Below are positions 18,117 through 26,198 of a DNA stretch of 43,161 nucleotides, piece by piece (positions within the stretch are counted from its first letter, which is position 1; every line of letters starts with the position of its first letter). Below the pieces are notes generated by a model. It was not told the origin of the DNA and did no database searches. It saw only the letters and a list, made by a program, of their open reading frames with translations. A program made the position numbers and the translations under genes. The stretch is taken from positions 1 to 43,161 of the forward strand of contig PBND01000082.1 of the NCBI GenBank assembly GCA_002722845.1, in the 5' to 3' direction. The stretch comes from Myxococcales bacterium (GTDB lineage: Bacteria > Myxococcota > UBA4151).

Positions 18117-19105
18117 CGCTCTCCCTCGCCATGATCCTTTGTTCGCTGACGATGCCGATGCCCCAGTGGGTTCAGCCTCTGGCGACGGCCGTCCTCCAAT
18201 CGACGCCTGGTGAAGACTTCCCGCCAGGGGAGGACGATATGCCGGAGGGAGAGGACGAGCCTTCCCCGACGCCTACCACCCCCCCGGCAGAAAACGATGT
18301 ATCACCAGCGGACAGCATGCCTGAGGGTGAGGATGAAGGTGCCGACGACGGCGAGATCATGCCCGAGGGTGAAGATCAGGCCGAAGGCCCAGAAGACTTG
18401 CCCCCCCTCGCGCCGGTCGAAGCATCCTGTGTCTCCCCCTTGCGGGCTCGAGGTATCGTGAAAGTCATCAGTGAACAGAGACAGAGCATCGACTTAAGCG
18501 AGGCCCAGTTGGAAGGTACGGGGACCTTTGGCACTTCGATGGCTGAAGTTGAGCAGACCGCCATCGAGAGCGCTTGCCTCGCCCGAGCCCAGCTTCTGGC
18601 CCGGGTCAACGAACGCTGTGAACTCAGTATGGACCTCGTCGAGGAGACGAGAAATCACCTGCAGGCGACCAGTATTCGACTGCGTGGGGCCGGCTGCCCC
18701 GACGTGGACTTGCCCTCAGATCACTTTTTGATGACCGGCGGTGATGTGCGCTTCGAACTGACCGGGCCCGTCCTTGCCAACTGCGTCGACAAGGCGAGGC
18801 TAAGGGCGACCGGTGCCGCCCAACTCCGTGCCGGTACCGGGCAGACGATTCAGATCGAATTCGTTGATTTCGTCGTCGAGGGCGATTTGATGGGCCAACA
18901 AGACAGCGGGATAACATGCGGTCGGCGGGGCCGGCCGCTGGCCCTGGGGCTGGACAAACCAAAAGATCATTCTGCGAGCGTTTTACGCACCCGGCGGATG
19001 ATCGGCGTGAGCCTAGGTGCCGTGATCCTCGTCGGTGGTGCCGCTTACTACTGGACTCAAGGGCGCGCAGAGCCGACGACCCGGGTCGTAATCGACCTGC
19101 GATAG
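18113..19105 (+). CDS. Exported protein with MPEGED repeats and C-terminal membrane anchor
   Basis: About 330 residues, family not recognised. It starts at GTG 18113, overlapping the kelch gene's TGA (GTGA) with GGAGGGGG upstream. Layout: signal peptide (~1-26), an acidic Pro/Glu/Asp region (~32-100) with three exact MPEGED repeats (near 43, 69, 83) and a degenerate PPGED copy, a folded domain with scattered Cys (~105-285), then a hydrophobic helix (IGVSLGAVILVGGAAYYW) close to the C-terminus. The acidic segment could bind calcium or act as a spacer. Strict coupling to the kelch lipoprotein suggests the two act together at the membrane (inference). Confidence 0.72.
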   Translation: MTLSLAMILCSLTMPMPQWVQPLATAVLQSTPGEDFPPGEDDMPEGEDEPSPTPTTPPAENDVSPADSMPEGEDEGADDGEIMPEGEDQAEGPEDLPPLAPVEASCVSPLRARGIVKVISEQRQSIDLSEAQLEGTGTFGTSMAEVEQTAIESACLARAQLLARVNERCELSMDLVEETRNHLQATSIRLRGAGCPDVDLPSDHFLMTGGDVRFELTGPVLANCVDKARLRATGAAQLRAGTGQTIQIEFVDFVVEGDLMGQQDSGITCGRRGRPLALGLDKPKDHSASVLRTRRMIGVSLGAVILVGGAAYYWTQGRAEPTTRVVIDLR

Positions 19106-19122
19106 GCCGTCACAGTTCTCGT

Positions 19123-19284
19123 TCACGGCAAGGCGGGGAAGGTTCGAATCCGCTCCTCGGCAATGCGCCAGGCCTGCTGAAGTACCCAACTGACGGGCCG
19201 GTCGAGCCGATCGGCCTGATCCCGGAGTTCCTCGAGCATATCGTCCGGAAGATAAACACTCTGCTTCGTCTTCTTCGAGCCCAT
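19123..19284 (-). CDS. Small ribbon-helix-helix DNA-binding protein (53 aa)
   Basis: A short gene read directly from the minus strand. The protein begins MGSKKTKQSVYLPDDMLEEL and continues RDQADRLDRPVSWVLQQAW, then RIAEERIRTFPALP and a stop. A beta strand (KQSVYLP) followed by two helices with the polar turn LDRPVSWV is the ribbon-helix-helix layout. It closely resembles a short RHH family frequent in Myxococcales (I recall it as TIGR04563, not verified). ATG 19284 has an excellent ribosome-binding site, GAGGTGATC. A promoter-like sequence and an inverted repeat lie upstream. Likely a dimeric repressor, possibly controlling itself. Confidence 0.85.
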   Translation of the reverse strand: MGSKKTKQSVYLPDDMLEELRDQADRLDRPVSWVLQQAWRIAEERIRTFPALP

Positions 19285-19285
19285 G

Positions 19286-19326
19286 ATCACCTCACATTAC
19301 GGACACCATGCCCGCTTGGAGGTGAT
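19286..19326. promoter_or_regulatory. Inverted repeat ATCACCTC / GAGGTGAT upstream of the RHH gene
   Basis: Perfect 8-bp arms lie at 19286-19293 and 19319-19326, 25 nt apart. One arm is the gene's own ribosome-binding site; the other touches the predicted -10. A candidate operator for the RHH protein, which as a family binds paired half-sites. Confidence 0.45.
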
Positions 19327-19353
19327 TGTAGGTCTTTGTGGGTTCTGGTCTAA
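19325..19353 (-). promoter_or_regulatory. Predicted sigma-70-type promoter of the RHH gene
   Basis: On the minus strand TTAGAC (19353-19348) and TACAAT (19330-19325) are separated by exactly 17 nt. The -10 matches the consensus at five of six positions. The start codon at 19284 would leave a leader of about 34 nt. Confidence 0.55.
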
Positions 19354-19393
19354 TTTTTGGATTTAGCGGACAAGATTTAGGGACCGGCTCGCC

Positions 19394-21772
19394 TCAAAAC
19401 GAGGACCGAAAAGGAACGACCTCATCGGGCTTTCCTTGGGGCCGCCAATCCAAATCCAGCAGAACCATCCGGGGGGCCACGGGGAGGAGGCCTGGCACCC
19501 GATCCGGTCGTGGGACGGGGGCCAACAAGTGCTGGCTCATGGCGTTTTCGAAACGCAAAGCGAGGGACCAGGGCCCACGGTGATACCGAACCCAAGCCCC
19601 GATTTTTAGTTGGGCGGGGATTTGAAATGTATGCAGTGCAGTCAGTCGATGCCGCTCAGAGGAGCGCTGGATCCCCCAAGCGACCAAACTGCCCCCCGTG
19701 GACCAGGCATCGAAGATACGTTGGTCGATCGAATTCACCCAGCGCCAGGTGGGATAGTCGGACAGCGCCGTGAGCGAATCGGTGACCCCTTCATCGTAGT
19801 CCTTTCCTTCGATCACAGGCGCCCAACTCTGCCCCATCCAAATGCTGCCGTAGAAGCGCAATCCAGACCACGCGGCGAAATCAATAGTCCCCCGTATCCA
19901 GGCTTCAACGATATCGCCATCATCAACGTAGGGATGCTGTTGACCACTACGATTCACACCGTCCATCGCATGCAATGCACGATGCAGTCCGCCAAGTAAT
20001 CGGTAGCGCCAAATCCCCACCGCGCGGGCTTCCCGCCGAAGATACTTTGCCTCCAGACCTTCCTGATAGGGTGCATCGGGCGGCCGAACCGGGTCTCTAT
20101 GGAGCGTCGGGTGCAAGCGAATGAGCTGGTGACCATAGGGCATGGACTCGCTCAGGTTCGCAGCCAGATGCCCCAAGGGGTCGAACCACCGATCGAGTAG
20201 CCGCAACCTTGGCTGGGCGAAAAGTCGAACGACAAACCGCTGCCCCGGCTGCTGTCGTCGGACGGAAACATCAGCGGCAATCGGTGATCTCGAACGGCGG
20301 CTCCAGACGGGTCCGAAGGCCCCATGAAAGTGCCAACTTCCACGGCGGTGGCGAGCCAGGACTTCACCCACGAGGAAGCCCTCATGAAAGGCATCTCCCC
20401 AACTTGAGGGCTGAGACAAAGACGCGCCCAAATCACCAAACTGGGGGTGATTAACCACCTCTGAGAGGGAGCGGCCATCGATCCCGAGATTACTCGCCCA
20501 AGCCCCGTGTAAATGGACCAAGCCATGGGCTCTTAACCGCCCACCCAATCGCCAAGCCCCCCCATCGGGCAGGTAGACCAAACCCGAACGATGGCTCAGA
20601 AGATGGCGTTTCGAGTGGACCTGTACACCGGATGGGAAGATCTCATCCAAGCCGTCGCCGTCCGCATCTCGCAGCCGCAACCCAGGCCCAGCAAGTTCCC
20701 GTTGGTCATCCTGGTACCAGTAGCTCGCTTGAACGCGGCCAATGAGAGGCCCCTTCTCATGCTTCAAACCCACCATGAGCGCGGTACGCTGCCGGCGGGC
20801 GGAGCCGGAAACGAGGGGGTCGAAAAGCCCCAGGTAGCCCCCTGCAGCCTGATGGAAGACACCGATCCCAGAGCGACCAGGAGATCCGGCGCTGACAAAA
20901 ATGCGCCGCGAGGTATCCCCGAGGCGACGATCTTCCACCCGACTCGGCAGCCCTTCGCTGTGGTCCGTACCGACCGTCAGCCCCGAAGGTGCCAGATCCT
21001 CTAGGTACTGAAGAGTCCAACGGCGGCCAAGCCATTCTCCTCCGCCCTCAAGCCCCAGCCGCGAAGGGAGCCCCCCCCGAAGACTGGCGTAGCGTCCCCC
21101 ACCGTGCTCGGCGACCCGAATCACACCATCTTCGCCTTTCACATGGCTCCCCGCAGGCACGTAGAGATCGCAGGGAATCGAGCCGTCCCAAGGATCCGTC
21201 ACCGTGAGCAGCCCAAAGTCAACAGCCTGAAAGCGGTCTGTCGTCCTTCCAAGAGCCAACGGGCGACAACGACCATCGACACCGATCGCCGCTTCAAGCC
21301 CCACCTCGTGGGCAAGCCTGCTACGCAAACTCGGTGGCGGCTGCAGTCGACGGAAGCCAAGTTCAGGGCGCTGGTTTGCCCGCCGCAGCTGCTCCAGGTG
21401 CTTAGCCTCCGCCGACTGGGGCACCCCGGCTTCCGCTGTCTGCGGGCTGCCAGCAACGTCCACCCAGACCGGCTGATCTGCACTCCCAAGCACATTTCGG
21501 TAGCGGCCGTCCCGCCCACGGACCTTGACCCACAACCCCAGGCGAGGCGGTTTCACCAGACTGCCATCGATGACCCCCTTCCATAGCCCCCCGACGTCGC
21601 GCACCAGCAAGACTTCGGCGACGGGAATTCCTGCCCGTCGAGCAACGCGCACGGTCGCACTGTCGATATTGCGGTTCACCCCTAGCGGGACGTGGACTTC
21701 GAGAGGCGCACCCGCTTGAGGCGGGTCCGGCACGACGGTCAGACCCAAGACAAGGAGGAACGGTAGTGACAT
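19394..21772 (-). CDS. Predicted outer-membrane beta-barrel protein, TonB-receptor-like
   Basis: About 792 residues. A short hydrophobic N-terminus (MSLPFLLVLGLTVV) leads to an N-terminal domain, then a long region of alternating aromatic and polar strands ending WSLALRFENAMSQHLL...VAPRMVLLDLDW, which resembles the last strands of TonB-dependent receptors. The protein ends in Phe, as barrel proteins often do. No clear plug domain or TonB box was recognised, so it may be a plug-less or very divergent relative. ATG 21772 has AGGA upstream. It lies 32 nt after the LEA-type-2 lipoprotein gene and is probably in the same transcript. Cargo unknown. Confidence 0.65.
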   Translation of the reverse strand: MSLPFLLVLGLTVVPDPPQAGAPLEVHVPLGVNRNIDSATVRVARRAGIPVAEVLLVRDVGGLWKGVIDGSLVKPPRLGLWVKVRGRDGRYRNVLGSADQPVWVDVAGSPQTAEAGVPQSAEAKHLEQLRRANQRPELGFRRLQPPPSLRSRLAHEVGLEAAIGVDGRCRPLALGRTTDRFQAVDFGLLTVTDPWDGSIPCDLYVPAGSHVKGEDGVIRVAEHGGGRYASLRGGLPSRLGLEGGGEWLGRRWTLQYLEDLAPSGLTVGTDHSEGLPSRVEDRRLGDTSRRIFVSAGSPGRSGIGVFHQAAGGYLGLFDPLVSGSARRQRTALMVGLKHEKGPLIGRVQASYWYQDDQRELAGPGLRLRDADGDGLDEIFPSGVQVHSKRHLLSHRSGLVYLPDGGAWRLGGRLRAHGLVHLHGAWASNLGIDGRSLSEVVNHPQFGDLGASLSQPSSWGDAFHEGFLVGEVLARHRRGSWHFHGAFGPVWSRRSRSPIAADVSVRRQQPGQRFVVRLFAQPRLRLLDRWFDPLGHLAANLSESMPYGHQLIRLHPTLHRDPVRPPDAPYQEGLEAKYLRREARAVGIWRYRLLGGLHRALHAMDGVNRSGQQHPYVDDGDIVEAWIRGTIDFAAWSGLRFYGSIWMGQSWAPVIEGKDYDEGVTDSLTALSDYPTWRWVNSIDQRIFDAWSTGGSLVAWGIQRSSERHRLTALHTFQIPAQLKIGAWVRYHRGPWSLALRFENAMSQHLLAPVPRPDRVPGLLPVAPRMVLLDLDWRPQGKPDEVVPFRSSF

Positions 21773-21804
21773 GGGAATCCTGCTTCAGGCCGAGAACAGA
21801 GGGA

Positions 21805-22635
21805 CTAGAACTCGGGGAACGTGACCTCTCCTGTCAGGTCGATGGGCACATCCACGTGGTGAATGGTGGCGACGCCGGTAACTCGGTAGGCGAGGATTCC
21901 ACCCCGCAGAAGGCTTCGGAGACGTTTCTTGTGACTCTCTCCATCCATCTCCATAGGCACATTGATCACATGGGATGATCCGGCCCCCACCTTTTCGAAG
22001 CCGGAGATCAGATGATCCGTGACCATGGGAACTTCTTCGAGGACGATCGTTCCGACCACCTTTTTCACTTTGACGGTGAACGGGTTGTCGTTTTTGATCT
22101 CGATCTCGAAGGTGAGATCGGCCTTACTCAAATCCCCTTCACGGGTCGCCTCAACGTGGCGCACCGTCACCGCCGGCAAAACGGGCAGTGGCGCTTGGAG
22201 GGCCCCTTGGACCGGCACCCGATCACCGCCGACCTCGGCCCAGCCCGTCAACGACACGGGGACACTCTCTTGGCTCAGGAGCTTTACATAGCTGGCCGAC
22301 TCGGTGGGCCAGGCCCACTTCACTGGCAGCTTCAATTCCAATTCCTGCCCCGTCTCGAGACGCTCGCCGTCGCCAGATCCACGAACAACGATCGGGCCTG
22401 CCCCAACCCCTTCAGGCGCAAGGGTTACCTCGATTTGACCGACGGCCTTTGTCCCTTGGCTCCGGTTGCCGACACCCACGATGATGTTGCCCTTGAACAC
22501 CCGGAAGTCGGCGCGGTTCGGCTCGATCCGCTTTGCCACGGCATGAACCTTCCCCGAGTCAGCTTCCTGAACAGGCGCCGAAGCACAAGACGTCGCAAGC
22601 AATGCGCCAACCATCAGTGTAGATGCGAGCTTCAT
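21805..22635 (-). CDS. LEA type 2 (WHy-domain-like) lipoprotein
   Basis: About 276 residues. The signal peptide ends LLATSC (Cys17). The body contains two repeats of the LEA14/WHy beta-sandwich type; the second is clearest in FEIEIKNDNPFTVKVKKVVG followed by DHLISGFEKVGAGSS and a closing DVPIDLTGEVTF. Such domains in bacteria are typically periplasmic or outer-membrane-attached with unknown ligands. The start is supported by AGGGGGCAGGG directly before ATG. It sits 21 nt from the upstream lipoprotein gene and 32 nt before the barrel gene, so a three-gene envelope operon is likely. Confidence 0.8.
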   Translation of the reverse strand: MKLASTLMVGALLATSCASAPVQEADSGKVHAVAKRIEPNRADFRVFKGNIIVGVGNRSQGTKAVGQIEVTLAPEGVGAGPIVVRGSGDGERLETGQELELKLPVKWAWPTESASYVKLLSQESVPVSLTGWAEVGGDRVPVQGALQAPLPVLPAVTVRHVEATREGDLSKADLTFEIEIKNDNPFTVKVKKVVGTIVLEEVPMVTDHLISGFEKVGAGSSHVINVPMEMDGESHKKRLRSLLRGGILAYRVTGVATIHHVDVPIDLTGEVTFPEF

Positions 22636-22656
22636 CCCTGCCCCCTTACAACCCCG

Positions 22657-23274
22657 CTATAACCGACTACCGTGCCGCGGGGAACCACCGGCGATGACAT
22701 CGGTAAATTCAAGCAGCCCGGTGTTGGACTCGAGCATCCAAGTGCTCTCCCCTCCACCATCCCAGTCCCAACTGTAGACGAGCTCAAAACTGAGGCCATT
22801 GAGCACCCCACGGGTGCGCAACCGGCCCGGGCCGGTCGCTGCCGGAAGGAGGCCGACATCGGTCGTCTCTGGTTCCATCTCCGGCGGAAAGGGCAGCCGG
22901 ACAAGGAGGGGCGCTGATTGCAACTCGCGGCAAGGGGGCGCAACCACGGCGCAGTCCCCATGCCGAAGCCAGGCCAAGCCAAGGGCGTCGATACCCAAAA
23001 GGTCTTCGCGGGGATTCGGTAGCGGGATGCCATCGATGGTCGACTGGCGCTGCAGTAAGATCTGATGGGATCCATCCACCTGGCTTGGCGTGAAGGTCCA
23101 CGACTCCTCGCTCCCATCGTCCACAGAAAACTGCCAAACTGTGGGCTTCTGGAGGTCGAGACCAAGCAGGTCGGCGGTGCGATGGAAAATGTCTGGCTCC
23201 GGGTCACCGCAAGCGATGAGCACGCCAAAGTAAAGAATTGCAATCGCTCGAGCGTTAAGGGATCGAATGATCAA
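22657..23274 (-). CDS. Small predicted lipoprotein of unknown function
   Basis: About 205 residues, not recognised. A hydrophobic stretch ends in FGVLIAC, a plausible lipobox, followed by GDPEPD. The rest is mixed beta/loop, with Cys in HGDCAVVAPPCRE and a Trp-rich end (YSWDWDGGGEST). I prefer TTG at 23274 because GGAGA lies 7 nt upstream; GTG 23298 would give 8 more residues but has no proper spacing. The start is only 12 bp from the divergent peptidase start. First gene of the lipoprotein / LEA / barrel set. Confidence 0.65.
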   Translation of the reverse strand: MIIRSLNARAIAILYFGVLIACGDPEPDIFHRTADLLGLDLQKPTVWQFSVDDGSEESWTFTPSQVDGSHQILLQRQSTIDGIPLPNPREDLLGIDALGLAWLRHGDCAVVAPPCRELQSAPLLVRLPFPPEMEPETTDVGLLPAATGPGRLRTRGVLNGLSFELVYSWDWDGGGESTWMLESNTGLLEFTDVIAGGSPRHGSRL

Positions 23275-23285
23275 CGGGAATCTCC

Positions 23286-24527
23286 ATGACGACGGCACTC
23301 TCCATCTTTTTCGCCCTCATCGGGCTACAGGCAAACACAGAACAAGGACAGGGGCTTGTCGACGACGTCTTGACGGTCACCAGCGAGATCCGCGGCCTCA
23401 AGGTCCTCCGACCGGTTAAGGCGGTATCGCATAGCAAGAAGCAGATTCTCGCCTACGTCAAACAACGCATCGCAGAAGAGTACCCCGGGGACAGCCTTGA
23501 GGAAGAGGGCCGGCTCCTCAAACACCTGGGGTGGCTACCCAGCGAGATGGACTACCGGGCCACATTGGAAGAGTTCGTGACCGCTCAGGTCGCTGGCTAT
23601 TTCGACCCCTTTAAAGAACGGTTCGTCTTGGCCACGTGGCTTCCAGGGCTCATCCAAAAACCCATCATCGCGCACGAGTTGGTCCATGCGCTGCAGGATC
23701 AACACTTCGGGCTCAAAAAGGCCCTCAAGCGGATTCCCGGCAATGACGATGCGACCATTGCACGCTCCGCGGTGATCGAGGGCGATGCCACCATTGCGAT
23801 GCTCGCCTACTCGATGGGTGGCACCGATATGGAGGCGCTCGTTCCCGCAGCTGCAAGCGTCGCAGAGCAGACGCGCAACGCCCCGACGCTGACCACCCGA
23901 CATATCCCCTACTATATGCGCATGAGCCTCATCTTCCCCTACACGGGAGCGATCGATCTCCTGCTCAAGAAAATGGAGAAGCAAAAATGGGCAGGCGTGG
24001 ATGCCCTCCACAAAAATTACCCGCAGAGTACAGAGCAACTCCTGCACCCGGAAAGGTACCCTTACGACAAGCCACTCCCAGTTCACCTGACGATCGATTC
24101 AGCGCTCGGCCCATGGCAGGAGAGTTTAAGGAATCGCTTTGGGGAGCTGGGATTCCGGTTTCTGGGTTCGCCAACGGGCAAGCAAGACGACTTAGCTGCC
24201 CAGCTGAGCGAAGGCTGGGGCGGCGATCAGTATGTTTTCCTAAAAAAAGGGGCAGAACGGGGCGTCGTGGCCTGTGTCCTGACCGATGAACCCGCCAAGC
24301 GCTCGAAATACCGAACCTTGGTGGAGCTCAGTCTGTCGGCCCGCTACAATCAACCGCCAGCGATGAGTAAGGCCAAACGAGGTCAATCGATGAGTGACGG
24401 GTTTCAAATCGCCTGGAGGGAAGTCGATCAGGGCCTCGCTTGGGTGGAACTTCCCGATACGGCAGCCCGTGCGAAAGAACTTCTCGAAGCTGCTGCCCAG
24501 TCCTGCCGAGCACAGAAACGGCCGTGA
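23286..24527 (+). CDS. Exported HExxH zinc metallopeptidase
   Basis: A 413-residue protein with an N-terminal signal sequence (ALSIFFALIGLQA). The motif IAHELVHALQDQHF gives zinc ligands His130 and His134 and catalytic Glu131. Glu165 in AVIEGDAT, 31 residues later, is a likely third ligand, the gluzincin arrangement. I do not recognise a named family. Also conserved-looking: QVAGYFDPFKERFVLA, a substrate-side strand ahead of the active helix. ATG 23286 has GGGA upstream. The stop overlaps the rhomboid gene's GTG, so both proteases are made together. Probably periplasmic; substrate unknown. Confidence 0.78.
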   Translation: MTTALSIFFALIGLQANTEQGQGLVDDVLTVTSEIRGLKVLRPVKAVSHSKKQILAYVKQRIAEEYPGDSLEEEGRLLKHLGWLPSEMDYRATLEEFVTAQVAGYFDPFKERFVLATWLPGLIQKPIIAHELVHALQDQHFGLKKALKRIPGNDDATIARSAVIEGDATIAMLAYSMGGTDMEALVPAAASVAEQTRNAPTLTTRHIPYYMRMSLIFPYTGAIDLLLKKMEKQKWAGVDALHKNYPQSTEQLLHPERYPYDKPLPVHLTIDSALGPWQESLRNRFGELGFRFLGSPTGKQDDLAAQLSEGWGGDQYVFLKKGAERGVVACVLTDEPAKRSKYRTLVELSLSARYNQPPAMSKAKRGQSMSDGFQIAWREVDQGLAWVELPDTAARAKELLEAAAQSCRAQKRP

Positions 24528-25219
24528 GAACGCTCTTTCCGCCACCGCCGCCCCTGCTCCGGCGGGCGCTTATCACCTTGGTCGTCGCCTACTTTGTCCA
24601 AGGACTCCTCTGGCGCTTGAAACAAAACGCCATCGTGGAAAGCCTCGAACTCATGCCCTCCGATGTGATCACGGGGCAACTCTGGCGTCTCCTGAGTTAT
24701 GGTCTGCTGCATGGGAGCCTCTGGCATCTCGTCGGCAATCTTGCGCTCCTTTACTTCTTCGGCCTGGAACTCGAACGCTTGCTGGGCGCCCGTCGCCTTC
24801 TTCACATGCTATTGTGGACGACCGCCGGCGGGGGAATCGCTGCGACCCTCTCCCCCTACCTCCTGAGCTTCATGGGCTTGAGCCCAGACCAAGCGGTCAT
24901 CGGCGCCAGCGGAGCTGGTCTTGGTCTGTTGACGGCCTGGTGCCTGTATTATGGCAACCGCACGATCTCCCTTTTCGGCATTCTTCCCCTCCTCGGGCGT
25001 CAACTGCTCTTCGGTGTGATCATCCTTGAAGTCCTGGCCTCCGTCGGGATGGGGAACAGCAGCTCTGCAGCCCACTTCGGCGGGATGATCACAGCTTGGT
25101 TAATGGTCACCGGAAACTGGCACCCTAAGCGCTGGAAGAAGGCACCTCGGCGGCGGAAGCCCCGCCCGAACCTACGGGTTCTTCCGGGGGGGCAGGATCA
25201 GGATCCGTGGGTTCATTGA
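24524..25219 (+). CDS. Rhomboid family intramembrane serine protease
   Basis: About 231 residues with about six membrane helices. All rhomboid signatures are present: WHLVGN (His68, Asn72) in the L1/helix 2 region, GASGAGLGL with catalytic Ser129, and AAHFGGM with catalytic His184. It should cleave transmembrane segments of membrane proteins. GTG 24524 overlaps the preceding peptidase's TGA. The tail after the last helix is basic and Pro-rich (KKAPRRRKPRPNLRV), and its last 95 bp overlap the end of the convergent RNase D gene. The coupling to an exported peptidase suggests a shared proteolytic pathway (inference). Confidence 0.92.
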   Translation: MRTLFPPPPPLLRRALITLVVAYFVQGLLWRLKQNAIVESLELMPSDVITGQLWRLLSYGLLHGSLWHLVGNLALLYFFGLELERLLGARRLLHMLLWTTAGGGIAATLSPYLLSFMGLSPDQAVIGASGAGLGLLTAWCLYYGNRTISLFGILPLLGRQLLFGVIILEVLASVGMGNSSSAAHFGGMITAWLMVTGNWHPKRWKKAPRRRKPRPNLRVLPGGQDQDPWVH

Positions 25220-26198
25220 GCATTTGTTCCAGCCAAGCCGTACGCCAGCCCTGATCATGCAGTTCGACTCGCCCGAGGACGAGATCATGAAGAAGGGCCG
25301 GTGGCGCCAATAAGGATGGGTCCATTTGCACCCGTTCAGCCAAGCTCGCTCGCTGCCGCTTCAAGACCTTCAATGCGGCCCGTTGCTCCCCATCCATCCG
25401 TCGCTGATCGTCTTTCGGTAGCGGTTGAGAGGCGGTCAAAACCTCGGCGTGGCTTGGCTCCTTGGGCTCCGTACGGCCCAAGGCCATGGCGACGAGATCC
25501 TCATCCGACAGTAACCAGCGGACAGGTCGGTTGCGCTTAAAGCCCTCGGACTCACGCCACTGAAGGAGGGCCTTCGCCCGCCCGCGAATTGCTGGAGATG
25601 TTCGTCGAAGGGCTCTGAACTTCTCGACGGCCGGAGCTTTCCTCGGCCCGACGTAACACCATCGATCCAGTGCTTCCTCCCCGGCCTCAAGCGTCATGTG
25701 CCAGCGACCAGTGGCCACTAACTTGGTTTCAAGATGATCGGCCAAGCGTTGCAGACCGACCACATCCTGCTGCGCATAGATGAGTTGCTGCTCGCTCAAC
25801 GGTCGCCTTAACCAATTACTTCTCTGTGCCCCCTTATCGTGGGCTTCGCCCAGCTGGGAGCGCATCAGTTTGGCCAGTCCCAAGTCGCTGAGCCCAAGCA
25901 TGCGAGCGGCCAGTTGGGTATCAAAGAGCTGGGCGGGCCTAACCATTCCGCCTTCGAGAAGGAGGCCCCAATCCTGACTACCATCGTGAGTCACCCACTG
26001 GGCGCTCTGCCAGCAGGACAACGGCGCTAACGAGACCTCCAGTGGATCGATGATCGCCCACTGGTCAGCCCAAGCCAATTGCACAAGGCCCAGGACCCCC
26101 CGATAACGGCCTTCACTGGCATACTCCGTGTCCACCACCACGCGCTCGGGCTGATAGGCAGCCACGAGGCCTTCGAGTTCAGCGTCCGTCCGAATCAT
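25125..26198 (-). CDS. rnd: Ribonuclease D-type 3'-5' exoribonuclease
   Basis: A 357-residue DEDDy exonuclease involved in tRNA 3' maturation or RNA turnover. The catalytic residues are visible: Asp23 and Glu25 in VVVDTEYA, Asp76 in THDGSQDWGLL, and Tyr141/Asp145 in IYAQQDVVGL. An HRDC-like region follows (VEKFRALRRTSPAIRGRAKA). The C-terminal ~30 residues are low-complexity (Pro, Glu, Gly, Ala, Ser) and are encoded opposite the rhomboid tail. ATG 26198 overlaps the upstream gene's TGA. Third gene of the minus-strand set starting at 27874. Confidence 0.9.
   Translation of the reverse strand: MIRTDAELEGLVAAYQPERVVVDTEYASEGRYRGVLGLVQLAWADQWAIIDPLEVSLAPLSCWQSAQWVTHDGSQDWGLLLEGGMVRPAQLFDTQLAARMLGLSDLGLAKLMRSQLGEAHDKGAQRSNWLRRPLSEQQLIYAQQDVVGLQRLADHLETKLVATGRWHMTLEAGEEALDRWCYVGPRKAPAVEKFRALRRTSPAIRGRAKALLQWRESEGFKRNRPVRWLLSDEDLVAMALGRTEPKEPSHAEVLTASQPLPKDDQRRMDGEQRAALKVLKRQRASLAERVQMDPSLLAPPALLHDLVLGRVELHDQGWRTAWLEQMLNEPTDPDPAPPEEPVGSGGASAAEVPSSSA

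Noticed and set aside
19138-19160. GGTTCGAATCC, resembling a tRNA T-loop
   Set aside because: No acceptor, D or anticodon arm could be paired around it, and it lies within the RHH coding sequence.
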